Part shown: positions 1 to 8,312 of the stretch, in pieces
Layout of the letters: every line of letters starts with the position of its first letter
How positions within the stretch are numbered: the first letter of the stretch is position 1
The notes under the pieces: generated by a model
The model's database searches: none
What the model was told of the DNA's origin: nothing
The model's input: the letters and a program-made list of their open reading frames with translations, nothing else
Position numbers and translations under genes: made by a program
Source of the DNA: an uncultured Clostridia bacterium
GTDB lineage: Bacteria; Bacillota; Clostridia; Peptostreptococcales; Anaerovoracaceae
Length of the DNA: 64,000 nucleotides
Reading direction: 5' to 3'
Assembly (NCBI GenBank): GCA_934234035.1
Contig: CAKQHH010000007.1
Coordinates: 1-64,000, forward strand

Positions 1-566
1 TTGGCGCCTGCCTGGCGTGAAAGCCTTAATCTTCCGTAGAGAGGCGCCAACATTTTGCCATAGAGCCCGCGGGGAGGACGTTAGAGTTGGCGCCCGGGTG
101 CCGGGAAAGCCTTGATTCTTCGTTATGAGGCGCCAACAACGGCGCCGTTAACCCGGCGCGTGGTCGGTAAAGTTGGCGCCTGCCTGGCGTGAAAGCCTTA
201 ATCTTCCGTAGAGAGGCGCCAACATTTTGCCATAGAGCCCGCGGGGAGGTCGTTAGAGTTGGCGCCCGGGTGGCGGGAAAGCCTTAATTCTTCGTTATGA
301 GGCGCCAACATTTTGCCATAGAGCCCGCGGGGAGGACGTTAGAGTTGGCGCCCGGGTGGCGGGAAAGCCTTAATTCTTCGTTATGAGGCGCCAACATTTT
401 GCCATGGAGCCCGCGGGGAGGACGTTAGAGTTGGCGCCCGGGTGCCGTCAAAGCCTTGATTCTTCGTTATGGGGCGCCAACAGCGGCACCGTTAACCCAG
501 CACGTGGCCGGTAAAGTTGGCGCCTGCCTGGCGGGAAAGCCTTGATTCTTCGTTATGAGGCGCCAA
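1..566. repeat. Tandem array of 86-bp units with palindromic ends
   Basis: Seven 50-bp elements start at 1, 87, 173, 259, 345, 431 and 517, an exact 86-bp period. Each begins TTGGCGCC and ends GGCGCCAA, so it can fold on 8-bp arms. Elements 1 and 3 are identical, and so are 4 and 5. The 36-bp linkers are of two kinds: one starting CATTTTGCC (51, 223, 309, 395) and one with a GTTAACCC core (137, 481), which at 138-149 has its own palindrome AACGGCGCCGTT. The array probably continues beyond the left edge. No ORF or mobility gene is visible in it. Confidence 0.95.
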
Positions 567-609
567 CAGCGAACACTATTTCCCGTCTGCTTTCAAAAAA
601 TCAGAAGAA

Positions 610-650
610 ATTGACGACGAAACCCTCTTCCCAGAGGTTCCGTCGTCAAT
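610..650. repeat. Imperfect inverted repeat (hairpin)
   Basis: ATTGACGACG at 610-619 pairs with CGTCGTCAAT at 641-650, and the pairing extends inward imperfectly (AAACCCTC against GAGGTT). It lies in non-coding DNA just after the 86-bp array. There is no U-tract immediately after it, so it is not an obvious terminator. Confidence 0.7.
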
Positions 651-680
651 TCTTTCCTTTTGGGAAATATAGAGGTGGAA

Positions 681-1053
681 AGTGATACATGGAGGGCGGG
701 GGGCGCCCTCCGTGCATCACTTTTCATCTGAACGCGGCCAGACTCTAATCCGGGCCGCCGTGAAAATCGGGAAATTGATGCAGGAACGCTGAAAAAAGAT
801 GTTCCTGCATCAATTTGTCCGCAGTCGCCGGGCAAATTAGAAAGACGGTGTCTGTCGGTAATGGCAGGATGTGATGTAGGAAAGAAGAAAACAGATGCTT
901 ATGCATCATTTTTTTTGCGAAATGAAATCATGACAGAGGGGGAATAATATGAAACGATTAGAGTTGATGCATGGGATGAAAAACCGGACACTCATGCATC
1001 AACCCTGAAAATGGAATTGATGCATGAGGCAGAAAAACATGGGACCGTGCATC
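681..1053. repeat. Field of hairpins with TGATGCA/TGCATCA stems
   Basis: Several hairpins share a stem that opens TGATGCA-like and closes TGCATCA: 681-721 (18-bp arms with two G-U type mismatches), 772-816 (perfect 16-bp arms AAATTGATGCAGGAAC and its complement), 894-907 (GATGC/GCATC followed by a T run), 964-1002 (perfect 10-bp arms TTGATGCATG/CATGCATCAA) and about 1018-1053. A GC-rich hairpin GCGGCC/GGCCGC lies at 734-758. The phrase CATC-A-(C/T)-TTTTCATCTGAA occurs at about 716-732 and 1051-1067. I see no convincing gene here. Confidence 0.75.
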
Positions 1054-1070
1054 ATTTTTCATCTGAATCC

Positions 1071-1170
1071 GGCGTCGTTTGCGCACGCCTGCTCGCAAAG
1101 CCAATGAATTCGGTTTTCGTGCGCAAACCTCGGGGCCGGTCCGAGCAGAAAACCCGGCCCCGCCGCCCTT
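1071..1170 (-). repeat. Minus-strand copy of a dispersed palindromic repeat
   Basis: Read on the minus strand, 1128-1077 starts GTTTGCGC, contains AAACCGAATTCATTGG and ends GCGCAAAC. It is clearly related to the plus-strand copies at 15.15-15.39 kb, which start GTTCGCGC and end GCGCGAAC around AAACCGAATTTATTGG. The arms differ between copies but remain complementary. A GC-rich flank (GGCCCCGAGG, GGGCCGGG) is also shared. Confidence 0.75.
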
Positions 1171-1190
1171 CCCGGAAATGTAAAAAGCAA

Positions 1191-1220
1191 AAAAGCAACT
1201 CGCAAAACGAGTTGCTTTTT
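1191..1220. terminator. Bidirectional terminator downstream of the XRE gene
   Basis: AAAAGCAACTCG at 1191-1202 pairs with CGAGTTGCTTTT at 1208-1219 around a 5-nt loop, with A and T runs on both sides. It lies 30 bases past the stop codon of the minus-strand regulator gene. Confidence 0.85.
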
Positions 1221-1249
1221 CTATTTCATAATCCTACCACCGGAAAAGT

Positions 1250-1660
1250 CTACTTCTTTGTGCGTACGCTGTAGAACCGGCTGAGAAGCTGGTTCAGCAT
1301 TACGATTTCGTCGGAAGTGAGCATGCCGATTTTCTGAACCACCGGAATGGTCTCCGGACGTTTCTGTAATGCGTGCAATGCTTGCTTAAGTGACGGGTTC
1401 TGCTCAATTGTCTTTGCAAGGGCCAGTGCCTTCGGATCAACGTCGTACTTTGCTGCTTCATCGCTTTCTTCCAAAATCTCAGAAAGACTGATGCCGAAAT
1501 GTTCCGAAATTCTTCTTGCTACAGCCATCCGTGGAACGGCTACACCATTTTCCCAGGTTGAGACTGCCTTATCCGTTACACCAGCAATTTCCCCGAGCTG
1601 TCCCTGTGTTAAGGAATAGTTTTTCCTTAATGCCTTAATGTTGTCTGCTATTGTCTTCAT
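1250..1660 (-). CDS. XRE-family transcriptional regulator
   Basis: A 136-residue DNA-binding protein. Residues about 5-60 form a Cro/CI-type helix-turn-helix with LTQGQLGEIAGV and the recognition segment TDKAVSTWENG. The C-terminal half is helical and has no recognised sensor domain. The start is set by AGGATGAGG just upstream on the minus strand. The gene is divergent from the NhaC-type antiporter gene, with 228 bases between them, so it may control that gene, itself, or both; this is inference. The mRNA probably ends at the hairpin at 1191-1220. Confidence 0.85.
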   Translation of the reverse strand: MKTIADNIKALRKNYSLTQGQLGEIAGVTDKAVSTWENGVAVPRMAVARRISEHFGISLSEILEESDEAAKYDVDPKALALAKTIEQNPSLKQALHALQKRPETIPVVQKIGMLTSDEIVMLNQLLSRFYSVRTKK

Positions 1661-1776
1661 AGGTCCTCATCCTTTTGCTTACCCCAGAGTACTAGCTTAT
1701 TAAACTCTCAACTTATTATATGTTTTCTTGAAGAAAAACGCAATAGAAAATCTCACAAAAAATACAAATAAAAATG

Positions 1777-1866
1777 TATAACATAAAGAGACAGTGTGTT
1801 ATAATATTAGCAATATAAGTTTTAACACATGTTGGCAGTTTAGAAAAAATAGACTGACCGACGGTC
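1777..1866 (+). promoter_or_regulatory. Probable promoter and 11-bp palindrome upstream of the antiporter gene
   Basis: TATAAT at 1800-1805 is a good -10; the -35 at about 1777-1782 (TATAAC) is poor. Downstream, GACCG-A-CGGTC at 1856-1866 is a perfect short palindrome close to the ribosome site GGAGGA. The palindrome is a candidate operator for the divergent XRE regulator, without further evidence. Confidence 0.45.
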
Positions 1867-1888
1867 CGTAGAACGGAGGAACGATTAT

Positions 1889-3370
1889 ATGAATATATTT
1901 ACTGCTGAACGAGAGAAGAAACCGGTGAAACTTTTTCATGCGATTATTTCATTCTTGGGACTCGTTATTGTAATGTCTGTGGGCATCGTGAAATTTGGCG
2001 TAGATCCCCATATTCCGATGTTTATTGGAGTAATTATTGCGGCGATTGTATCCCTCTCCTTGGGATTCAGCTGGAGTGAAATCGAGCATATGATGGTGGA
2101 TGGAATTTCCAAAGCCATGCAGTCCATTCTGATTCTGGCAATCGTGGGAATGATGATTGGCGTGTGGCTGCTTTCCGGAACCATTCCGACCATGATTTAT
2201 TACGGTCTGACATTGCTCCGTCCGTCCATCTTCCTGATTGCGGCGGTGCTGATCTGCTCCATCACTTCCCTGGCGACGGGTACTTCCTGGGGAACCATGG
2301 GAACCATGGGTCTGGCACTGATGGGAATCGGTCATGGACTGGGAATGCCGATTGGACCGACCGCCGGCGCGATTCTGGCCGGAGCGTATTTCGGCGATAA
2401 GATGTCGCCGCTGTCCGATACCACGAACCTGGCACCGGCGATGGCCGGAACGGATGTGTTCACCCACGTGAAGTTCATGCTCCGATCCACTCTGTTCACT
2501 TATGCAATTGCGCTGGTGTTCTTCGGCGTTGTGGGATTCAAATTTGCTTCCGGCGGTTCCGCAGATACTTCCCAGGCACAGCTTCTGATGGAAGGTCTTA
2601 AAAACAATTTCAATATCAATCCGATATTGCTTCTGCCGCCGCTGGTGGTAATTCTGGCCATCGCATTGAAGATTCCGGCCATCCCGGGAATCACTTTGGG
2701 ACTGCTTTCCGCAGCGGTGATGGCACCGATTTTCCAGGGAAACCTGAAGATTTTCAGCGACTCTCTGGAATACCTGCACACCGGCGTTACTTTCGGTGAT
2801 ATTCTGGGCGTTGCCAGAAACGGCTTCTTCTGCAAGACGGAAGTGGATGCGCTGAACAGCCTGCTGACCACCGGAGGTCTGATGAACATGGCTTCTTCCA
2901 TCCTGATGACCGTCATCGCCATGATGTTCGGCGGAATCATGGAAGGCACCGGACAGCTGGCCGTAGTAATCGAAGCAATCATCAAGAAAATCCACAGCGC
3001 AGCAGCTCTGGTGGGCGTAACGGAACTCACCTGCTTCCTGTCCAATATCGTGATGCCGGAACAGTACATCTCCATCCTGGTTCCGGGCAGAATGTTTGCA
3101 CCGGCATACCGGAAGGAAGGCCTGCATCCGAAGACATTGTCCAACGCATTGGAATCTGCGGGAACCGTTACATCCTGCCTCGTTCCGTGGAACACCTGCG
3201 GAATGTTCATTGCTACCACATTGGGCGTAACCACCGCACAGTACCTGCCATGGGCAGTGTTCAACTACATGATGCCGATTGTATGCTTCGTAATGGCATT
3301 CTTCGGAATCACCGTTGCAAAGATGACACCGGAAGAACAGGCGCGCGCCAATGCCGGCGAAATCGTATAG
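1889..3370 (+). CDS. nhaC: NhaC-type Na+/H+ antiporter
   Basis: A 493-residue polytopic inner-membrane protein with about eleven hydrophobic segments. The family signature GDKMSPLSDTTNLA is present near residue 170, preceded by a TSWGTMGTMG glycine-rich stretch. NhaC proteins exchange Na+ for H+; related members exchange malate/lactate or amines, so the substrate is not certain. The length is normal for the family. The start is supported by GGAGGA about 10 bases upstream. It stands alone between a divergent XRE gene and hydE and is followed by a hairpin at 3410-3441. Confidence 0.9.
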   Translation: MNIFTAEREKKPVKLFHAIISFLGLVIVMSVGIVKFGVDPHIPMFIGVIIAAIVSLSLGFSWSEIEHMMVDGISKAMQSILILAIVGMMIGVWLLSGTIPTMIYYGLTLLRPSIFLIAAVLICSITSLATGTSWGTMGTMGLALMGIGHGLGMPIGPTAGAILAGAYFGDKMSPLSDTTNLAPAMAGTDVFTHVKFMLRSTLFTYAIALVFFGVVGFKFASGGSADTSQAQLLMEGLKNNFNINPILLLPPLVVILAIALKIPAIPGITLGLLSAAVMAPIFQGNLKIFSDSLEYLHTGVTFGDILGVARNGFFCKTEVDALNSLLTTGGLMNMASSILMTVIAMMFGGIMEGTGQLAVVIEAIIKKIHSAAALVGVTELTCFLSNIVMPEQYISILVPGRMFAPAYRKEGLHPKTLSNALESAGTVTSCLVPWNTCGMFIATTLGVTTAQYLPWAVFNYMMPIVCFVMAFFGITVAKMTPEEQARANAGEIV

Positions 3371-3409
3371 TATTTTTACGGAATATCCTATTCATACATT
3401 GTAAAAAAA

Positions 3410-3441
3410 CAGGTTCGGATTGCGGAAGCGTCCGGACCTGT
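3410..3441 (+). terminator. Hairpin after the antiporter gene
   Basis: ACAGGTTCGGA pairs with TCCGGACCTGT with one G-U pair around an 11-nt loop. The T-tract after it is weak, so termination may be partial. Confidence 0.55.
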
Positions 3442-3552
3442 TGTGATATTTCATAAAAAATATAAATGATTTGTCTCGAATGTTCAATTTTTCATACCAC
3501 GTATTGGAGAAGGAATGCATGTATGATAAAATGGAGCGGTAGAGGTAGAAAT

Positions 3553-4611
3553 ATGGGAAAATTACAGCCATTGATAGAAAAATTGCACGAAAATCGCATT
3601 TTGACGGCGCCGGAATATGTGGAACTTCTGGAACATCGGAACCCGGAGGATACGGAGTTCATGAGGAAGCTGGCACAGGAGGAAGCGCAGAAGGTGTTCG
3701 GCAATCGAATTTACGTGCGAGGATTGATTGAATTCTCAAATTACTGTCGGAACGATTGCTTGTATTGCGGGATTCGCCGAAGCAATGCCAAGGCGGATCG
3801 GTATCGCCTGACGAAGGAAGAGATTCTGGATTGCTGCAGAACCGGATACGGTTTCGGCTTCCGGACGTTCGTGCTTCAGAGCGGCGAGGACATGGGATTC
3901 AGCGATGAGGCGATTTGTGATATTGTGAAGAGCATTCGGACGGAGTTTCCGGACTGTGCCGTCACCCTTTCGGTGGGGGAGCGGAGCCGGGAAAGCTACG
4001 AAGCGTTCTACCGGGCCGGAGCGGAGCGGTATCTTCTCCGTCATGAGACGGCATCGGAGGCGCTGTACGAGAAACTCCATCCGAAAGAACTGATGCTGGC
4101 CAATCGGATGCGGTGCCTGCGGGACCTGAAGGATATCGGGTTCCAGGTGGGGGCCGGATTCATGGTGGGCGCACCGGGACAGATGGTGGAACATCTGGCA
4201 CAGGATTTTCTGTATCTGGCGGAGCTGAAGCCGCACATGATCGGCATCGGGCCGTTCATCCATCATCAGGATACGCCGTTCCGGGATCGGCCGGACGGAA
4301 CTCTGGAGATGACCCTGTACTGCTTGAGCATACTCCGTCTGATGTTTCCGAACGTGCTTTTACCCGCCACCACGGCGCTTGGAACCATTGATCCGCGGGG
4401 CCGCGAGATGGGCGTGGAAGCCGGAGCGAATGTCATCATGCCGAGCCTTTCGCCGAAGGAGGTGCGGGGAAAGTACCTTCTATACGACGGAAAGATCTGT
4501 ACCGGGGAGGAGGCGGCGGAATGCCACGCCTGCCTGGAGAATCGGATGAAATATATTGGATATCAAATAGTCACGGACCGGGGGGATTATCCGGGATGGA
4601 CGAGAGAATAA
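3553..4611 (+). CDS. hydE: HydE, [FeFe]-hydrogenase H-cluster radical SAM maturase
   Basis: A 352-residue radical SAM protein. The SAM cluster motif CRNDCLYC (CxxxCxxC) lies near residue 60. The C-terminal region carries C-x7-C-x2-C (CTGEEAAECHAC), matching the second iron-sulfur site of characterised HydE proteins and helping to separate it from BioB and PylB. HydE helps build the diiron subcluster of [FeFe] hydrogenase. The reading frame is open further upstream (to 3466), but AGAGGTAG before 3553 and the family N-terminus favour this start. HydF, HydG and a hydrogenase are not in the window. It is 11 bases from the next gene. Confidence 0.88.
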   Translation: MGKLQPLIEKLHENRILTAPEYVELLEHRNPEDTEFMRKLAQEEAQKVFGNRIYVRGLIEFSNYCRNDCLYCGIRRSNAKADRYRLTKEEILDCCRTGYGFGFRTFVLQSGEDMGFSDEAICDIVKSIRTEFPDCAVTLSVGERSRESYEAFYRAGAERYLLRHETASEALYEKLHPKELMLANRMRCLRDLKDIGFQVGAGFMVGAPGQMVEHLAQDFLYLAELKPHMIGIGPFIHHQDTPFRDRPDGTLEMTLYCLSILRLMFPNVLLPATTALGTIDPRGREMGVEAGANVIMPSLSPKEVRGKYLLYDGKICTGEEAAECHACLENRMKYIGYQIVTDRGDYPGWTRE

Positions 4612-4622
4612 AGGAGGAACAT

Positions 4623-5735
4623 ATGATAACTGAGACAAGACCGTATATGTCTTGGGACATGGCAGGTTCTTTTATGACGCAGGCTTTCATGAAGCTGGGC
4701 GTGCCGGAAGAGGATGCAAAGATCTGTGCCGATGTCCTGATGGAGAGCGATCGCCGAGGAATTGAGAGCCACGGGGTGAATCGGTTCAAGCCGATTTACG
4801 TGGACCGCATTAAGAAGGGAATTCTGAATCCGGTGACGAAAATCGATATTCTGAGAGAATCTCCGACCACCGCGGTGCTGGATGCCAATGACGGAATGGG
4901 CATGGTTGCCAGCAAGCAGGCCATGGATATGGCCATCGAGAAGGCGAAGAAGTACGGAACCGCCTGCGTGGCTGTCCGCAATTCTTCTCACTACGGAATC
5001 GCCGGATATTGGGCGTCCATGGCGACGGACCAGGGCATGATCGGCATCACCGGTACCAATGCGCGTCCGTCCATCGCACCGACGTTCGGAGTGGAGAACA
5101 TGATGGGCACCAACCCGCTGACCATCGGTCTTCCGAGTGATGAGAAGTATCCGTTCCTGATTGATGCGGCAACCTCCATTACCCAGAGAGGAAAGTTGGA
5201 ATATTATGAACACATCGGCAAGGATACACCGGCGGGCATGGTCATCGGAAGAGACGGCTCTGCGCTGACCGATACTTCTTACATTCTGAAGGCGCTGACC
5301 ACCGGGGATGCGGCACTGGCACCGTTGGGCGGCATCGGCGAAGAGATGGCCGGATACAAGGGTTACAGCTATGCGGCAGCCATTGAAATTCTGTCGGCGG
5401 CGCTGGCACAGGGCAACTTCCTGAAGAGCCTGACCTGCTATGATGAAAACGGCGGATTGAAGCCATATCACCTGGGACACTTCTTCGTGGTAATCGATCC
5501 GGAAGCATTCATGGGTCGGGAAGCCTTTGAGAAGACCTGCGGAGATATCCTCCGGGCGCTGAGAAATTCTCAGAAGGCACCGGGCGAGGATCGCATCTAT
5601 ACGGCAGGCGAGAAGGAATGGATTATGAAGGAGTACCGTGCGGACAAGGGCGTTCCGATGAGCGAAGCGGTTCAGAAGGAATTCATCGAAGTTCGGGACG
5701 AATTCGGAATTGACATTACCTTCCCATTTGAATAG
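4623..5735 (+). CDS. Ldh2/malate-type NAD(P)-dependent dehydrogenase
   Basis: A 370-residue member of the Ldh2/MDG2 family (malate, L-sulfolactate, ureidoglycolate or L-lactate dehydrogenases), structurally unrelated to classical LDH. Conserved features are ESHGVNRF near residue 48, the NSSHYGIAGYW segment, GTNPLTIGLP, and GYKGYSYA near the C-terminal third. The start at 4623 follows AAAGGAGGAAC; the longer frame overlapping hydE is not needed. The exact substrate cannot be read from sequence. It heads a tight plus-strand run with gap, an acyl-CoA synthetase subunit and Usp, which suggests a role in carbon catabolism. Confidence 0.85.
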   Translation: MITETRPYMSWDMAGSFMTQAFMKLGVPEEDAKICADVLMESDRRGIESHGVNRFKPIYVDRIKKGILNPVTKIDILRESPTTAVLDANDGMGMVASKQAMDMAIEKAKKYGTACVAVRNSSHYGIAGYWASMATDQGMIGITGTNARPSIAPTFGVENMMGTNPLTIGLPSDEKYPFLIDAATSITQRGKLEYYEHIGKDTPAGMVIGRDGSALTDTSYILKALTTGDAALAPLGGIGEEMAGYKGYSYAAAIEILSAALAQGNFLKSLTCYDENGGLKPYHLGHFFVVIDPEAFMGREAFEKTCGDILRALRNSQKAPGEDRIYTAGEKEWIMKEYRADKGVPMSEAVQKEFIEVRDEFGIDITFPFE

Positions 5736-5795
5736 GACAATTAAATATTTTAATTCATATTGCTTGGATAGTTTACATTAAAAAGGGGTGACACT

Positions 5796-6809
5796 ATGAT
5801 TCGATTAGCAATTAATGGATTTGGCCGAATCGGCCGACTGGCTTTCCGTAAAGCTATGGAACTGGAGAACTTTGAAGTTGTAGCGATTAACGATCTGGCA
5901 TCTCCGTCGATGCTGGCGTACCTGCTCAAATACGATAGTGTACAGGGGGCGTATTTGGGACATCAGGTGGACAGCACGGAGAACAGCCTGGTTGTGGACG
6001 GAAAAGAAATCACAATTTACAAGGAGCCGGATGCGTCGAACCTTCCGTGGAAGGAACGGGATATCGATCTGGTGTTGGAGTGCACCGGCTTCTACACATC
6101 GAAGGCAAAAGCTCAGGCGCATCTGGATGCCGGCGCAGGAAAGGTGCTGATTTCTGCCCCTGCGGGAAATGATATGAAGACCATTGTCTACGGGGTCAAT
6201 CACGAAACCCTGACGGCAGAAGATCGTATCGTTTCCGGTGCATCCTGCACCACCAACTGCCTGGCGCCGATGGCAAAAGCATTGAACGATTACCGCGAGG
6301 TGAGAACCGGTTTCATGACCACGATTCACGCGTACACCGGCAATCAGAAAATTCTGGATGCACCGGACAAAGGGGACAAATTCCGGAGATCCCGTGCGGC
6401 GGCAATCAACATCGTACCGACGACAACCGGTGCGGCGCAGGCCATCGGAAACGTGATTCCGGAGCTGGCCGGAAAATTAATCGGTTCGGCACAGCGTGTT
6501 CCGGTGGCAACCGGATCCATCACCATTCTGGACGCAACGCTGAAAGACCCGACGGACAGCGTGACGGTGGAAGGAATCAATGCGGCCATGAGGGCAGAAC
6601 AAAATGAGTCTTTTGGCTATAATGAAGATGAAATTGTATCCACCGATGTCATCGGCATGAGTTATGGTTCTCTGTTCGATGCGACCCAGACACTGGCGCA
6701 GCGGTGCGGTACGAATATCTATGAGGTTAGAGTGGTTTCCTGGTATGACAATGAGATGAGCTATGTGAGTCAGCTGATTCGCACCATGATTTATATGGCA
6801 TCTCTTTAA
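5796..6809 (+). CDS. gap: Type I glyceraldehyde-3-phosphate dehydrogenase
   Basis: A 337-residue cytosolic glycolytic enzyme that oxidises and phosphorylates glyceraldehyde-3-phosphate with NAD+. The Rossmann start [12 protein letters not shown] is at residues 8-19. The active-site SCTTNC places the nucleophile at Cys151, and the late WYDNEMSY motif is intact. The length is normal. AGGGGTG precedes the start. It sits inside the Ldh2-ACD run with 60- and 39-base gaps, not in the usual gap-pgk-tpi cluster, which is slightly unusual. Confidence 0.95.
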   Translation: MIRLAINGFGRIGRLAFRKAMELENFEVVAINDLASPSMLAYLLKYDSVQGAYLGHQVDSTENSLVVDGKEITIYKEPDASNLPWKERDIDLVLECTGFYTSKAKAQAHLDAGAGKVLISAPAGNDMKTIVYGVNHETLTAEDRIVSGASCTTNCLAPMAKALNDYREVRTGFMTTIHAYTGNQKILDAPDKGDKFRRSRAAAINIVPTTTGAAQAIGNVIPELAGKLIGSAQRVPVATGSITILDATLKDPTDSVTVEGINAAMRAEQNESFGYNEDEIVSTDVIGMSYGSLFDATQTLAQRCGTNIYEVRVVSWYDNEMSYVSQLIRTMIYMASL

Positions 6810-6848
6810 TACACTATTGTTACTTGTTTCTGAAAGGAGATATAGGAA

Positions 6849-8297
6849 ATGGAAATCAAAGAGGCAAGACAATATGTAATTGATCGACTCAATTACGCAT
6901 TCAAACCAAAGTCCGTAGCGGTAATCGGAGCGAGCCGGAATGAGAAAAAAGTAGGCTTTAAGGTCATTCAGGGTCTGCGTCGATGCGGGTATGAAGGAAT
7001 TATTTACCCGATTAACGTAAAGGCGACGGAAGTTGCCGGCCTGCCGGCATACAAATCCATCCTGGATGTTCCGGACGAAGTGGATCTGGCATTCGTTTCC
7101 CTTCCGGCAACGGGCGTTTTCGAAGCTCTGGAACAGTGTGTGGAGAAAAAGGTGAAAATCGCCGTGGTTTCTTCCTCCGGATTCGGAGAAATCGGAAATA
7201 AGAATCTGCAGAACGAAATTACCGAATACTGCAGAGAGAATAAATTGCCTCTAATCGGACCGAACCTGGTAGGTATCGGAACTCCGTATCACAACTACAA
7301 CTGCGGTTTCGTACCGTATCTGCCGAACAAGGGACCGGTTGCCCTGATTTCTCAGTCCGGTTCCAACCTGCTGGCGGCGCTGGGCTCCTCTCAGCTGGAT
7401 CACTTCGGCATCAGCATGTTCGTCGGCCTGGGCAACAAGGCAGACGTAGACTTCAGTGAAGTCATCAAATATGCAGAGCAGGAAGAGCACACCAAGTGCA
7501 TCGCCGTATACATCGAAGCGCTGGACAGCCCGGAAGCATTCAAGAAGGCGTGCCTGGAGTGCGAGAAGCCAATCACCGTTATCAAGGTGGGCTCATCGAA
7601 GATCGGTGTAAAAGCAGCATTTGCCCACACCGCTTCCGACAATACCGGACATAACAATGCGGAATACGACCAGCTGTTCCTGGAATCCGGTGTAATGAGA
7701 GAAGAAACCTGGCAGGAATTCCTGGACACTTCCCTGGCTCTGGGAATGTGTCCGCCGCTTCGTGGAGACAACGTGGTAATGATTACCAACGGTGGCGGAG
7801 CCGGACTGCTGGCGTGCGATCACTTCGAACGCTTGGGCATGCCGCTGAAGGAACTGAAAGAAATCTCGCAGAACCTGCGCAGTGCCATCCGGAAATACAT
7901 GCCGTCCTTCGGCTCTCCGCTGAATCCGGTAGATATCAGCGGTACCGCAACATCCGAGATGTACGGCGGCGCGCTGCGTACCGCATATCGGGATGAAAAT
8001 GTAGACGGAATTGTGATTTCCGTATGCCCGACCGCAGTTACCGATGTGGAAGCGATTACGGATACAGTCATCGAAATTCACAAGCAGTACAAGTCCTTGG
8101 GCAAACCGTTCATCATGGAGTGCCAGGGCGGAAACGAGTGCCGTGAAGCGATTATGAAGTTGAGAGATCACGGAATTCCGGCTTTCTCCACCATGGAGCA
8201 GGCAGTTAATGCTATGGTGGCACTGAGAGAGTACAGTCACATCATGAGCAAGAAAGAGGAGCTGCTGAAGCAAGCTCATGCAGAAGAAGAAAAGTAA
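6849..8297 (+). CDS. ADP-forming acyl/acetyl-CoA synthetase, alpha-type subunit
   Basis: A 482-residue protein of the NDP-forming acyl-CoA synthetase family. It has an N-terminal CoA-binding Rossmann domain (VAVIGASRNEKKVG near residue 21), a succinyl-CoA-ligase-like domain with ISQSGSNLLAAL, and HTAS near residue 258, the segment that holds the phosphorylated histidine in the family. The enzyme class makes ATP from acyl-CoA in anaerobes. The ATP-grasp beta subunit is not fused and not encoded nearby, so it would have to come from elsewhere. It is preceded by AAAGGAGATAT and followed after 15 bases by a membrane protein gene. Confidence 0.82.
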   Translation: MEIKEARQYVIDRLNYAFKPKSVAVIGASRNEKKVGFKVIQGLRRCGYEGIIYPINVKATEVAGLPAYKSILDVPDEVDLAFVSLPATGVFEALEQCVEKKVKIAVVSSSGFGEIGNKNLQNEITEYCRENKLPLIGPNLVGIGTPYHNYNCGFVPYLPNKGPVALISQSGSNLLAALGSSQLDHFGISMFVGLGNKADVDFSEVIKYAEQEEHTKCIAVYIEALDSPEAFKKACLECEKPITVIKVGSSKIGVKAAFAHTASDNTGHNNAEYDQLFLESGVMREETWQEFLDTSLALGMCPPLRGDNVVMITNGGGAGLLACDHFERLGMPLKELKEISQNLRSAIRKYMPSFGSPLNPVDISGTATSEMYGGALRTAYRDENVDGIVISVCPTAVTDVEAITDTVIEIHKQYKSLGKPFIMECQGGNECREAIMKLRDHGIPAFSTMEQAVNAMVALREYSHIMSKKEELLKQAHAEEEK

Positions 8298-8312
8298 GAT
8301 ATCGGAGTTAGA

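Noticed and set aside
1..566. CRISPR array
   Set aside because: The intervals between the 50-bp elements are repeated sequences, not unique spacers; the elements are longer and less uniform than CRISPR repeats, and no cas gene is present.
949..1008. A 19-codon ORF with a GAGGGGG upstream
   Set aside because: It coincides with a perfect inverted repeat (964-1002) and has no promoter or downstream gene to regulate; it is more likely chance.
593..1274. Short ORFs at 593-835 (minus) and 1011-1274 (plus)
   Set aside because: They run through hairpin repeats and a terminator, have no ribosome sites and have no protein-like composition.
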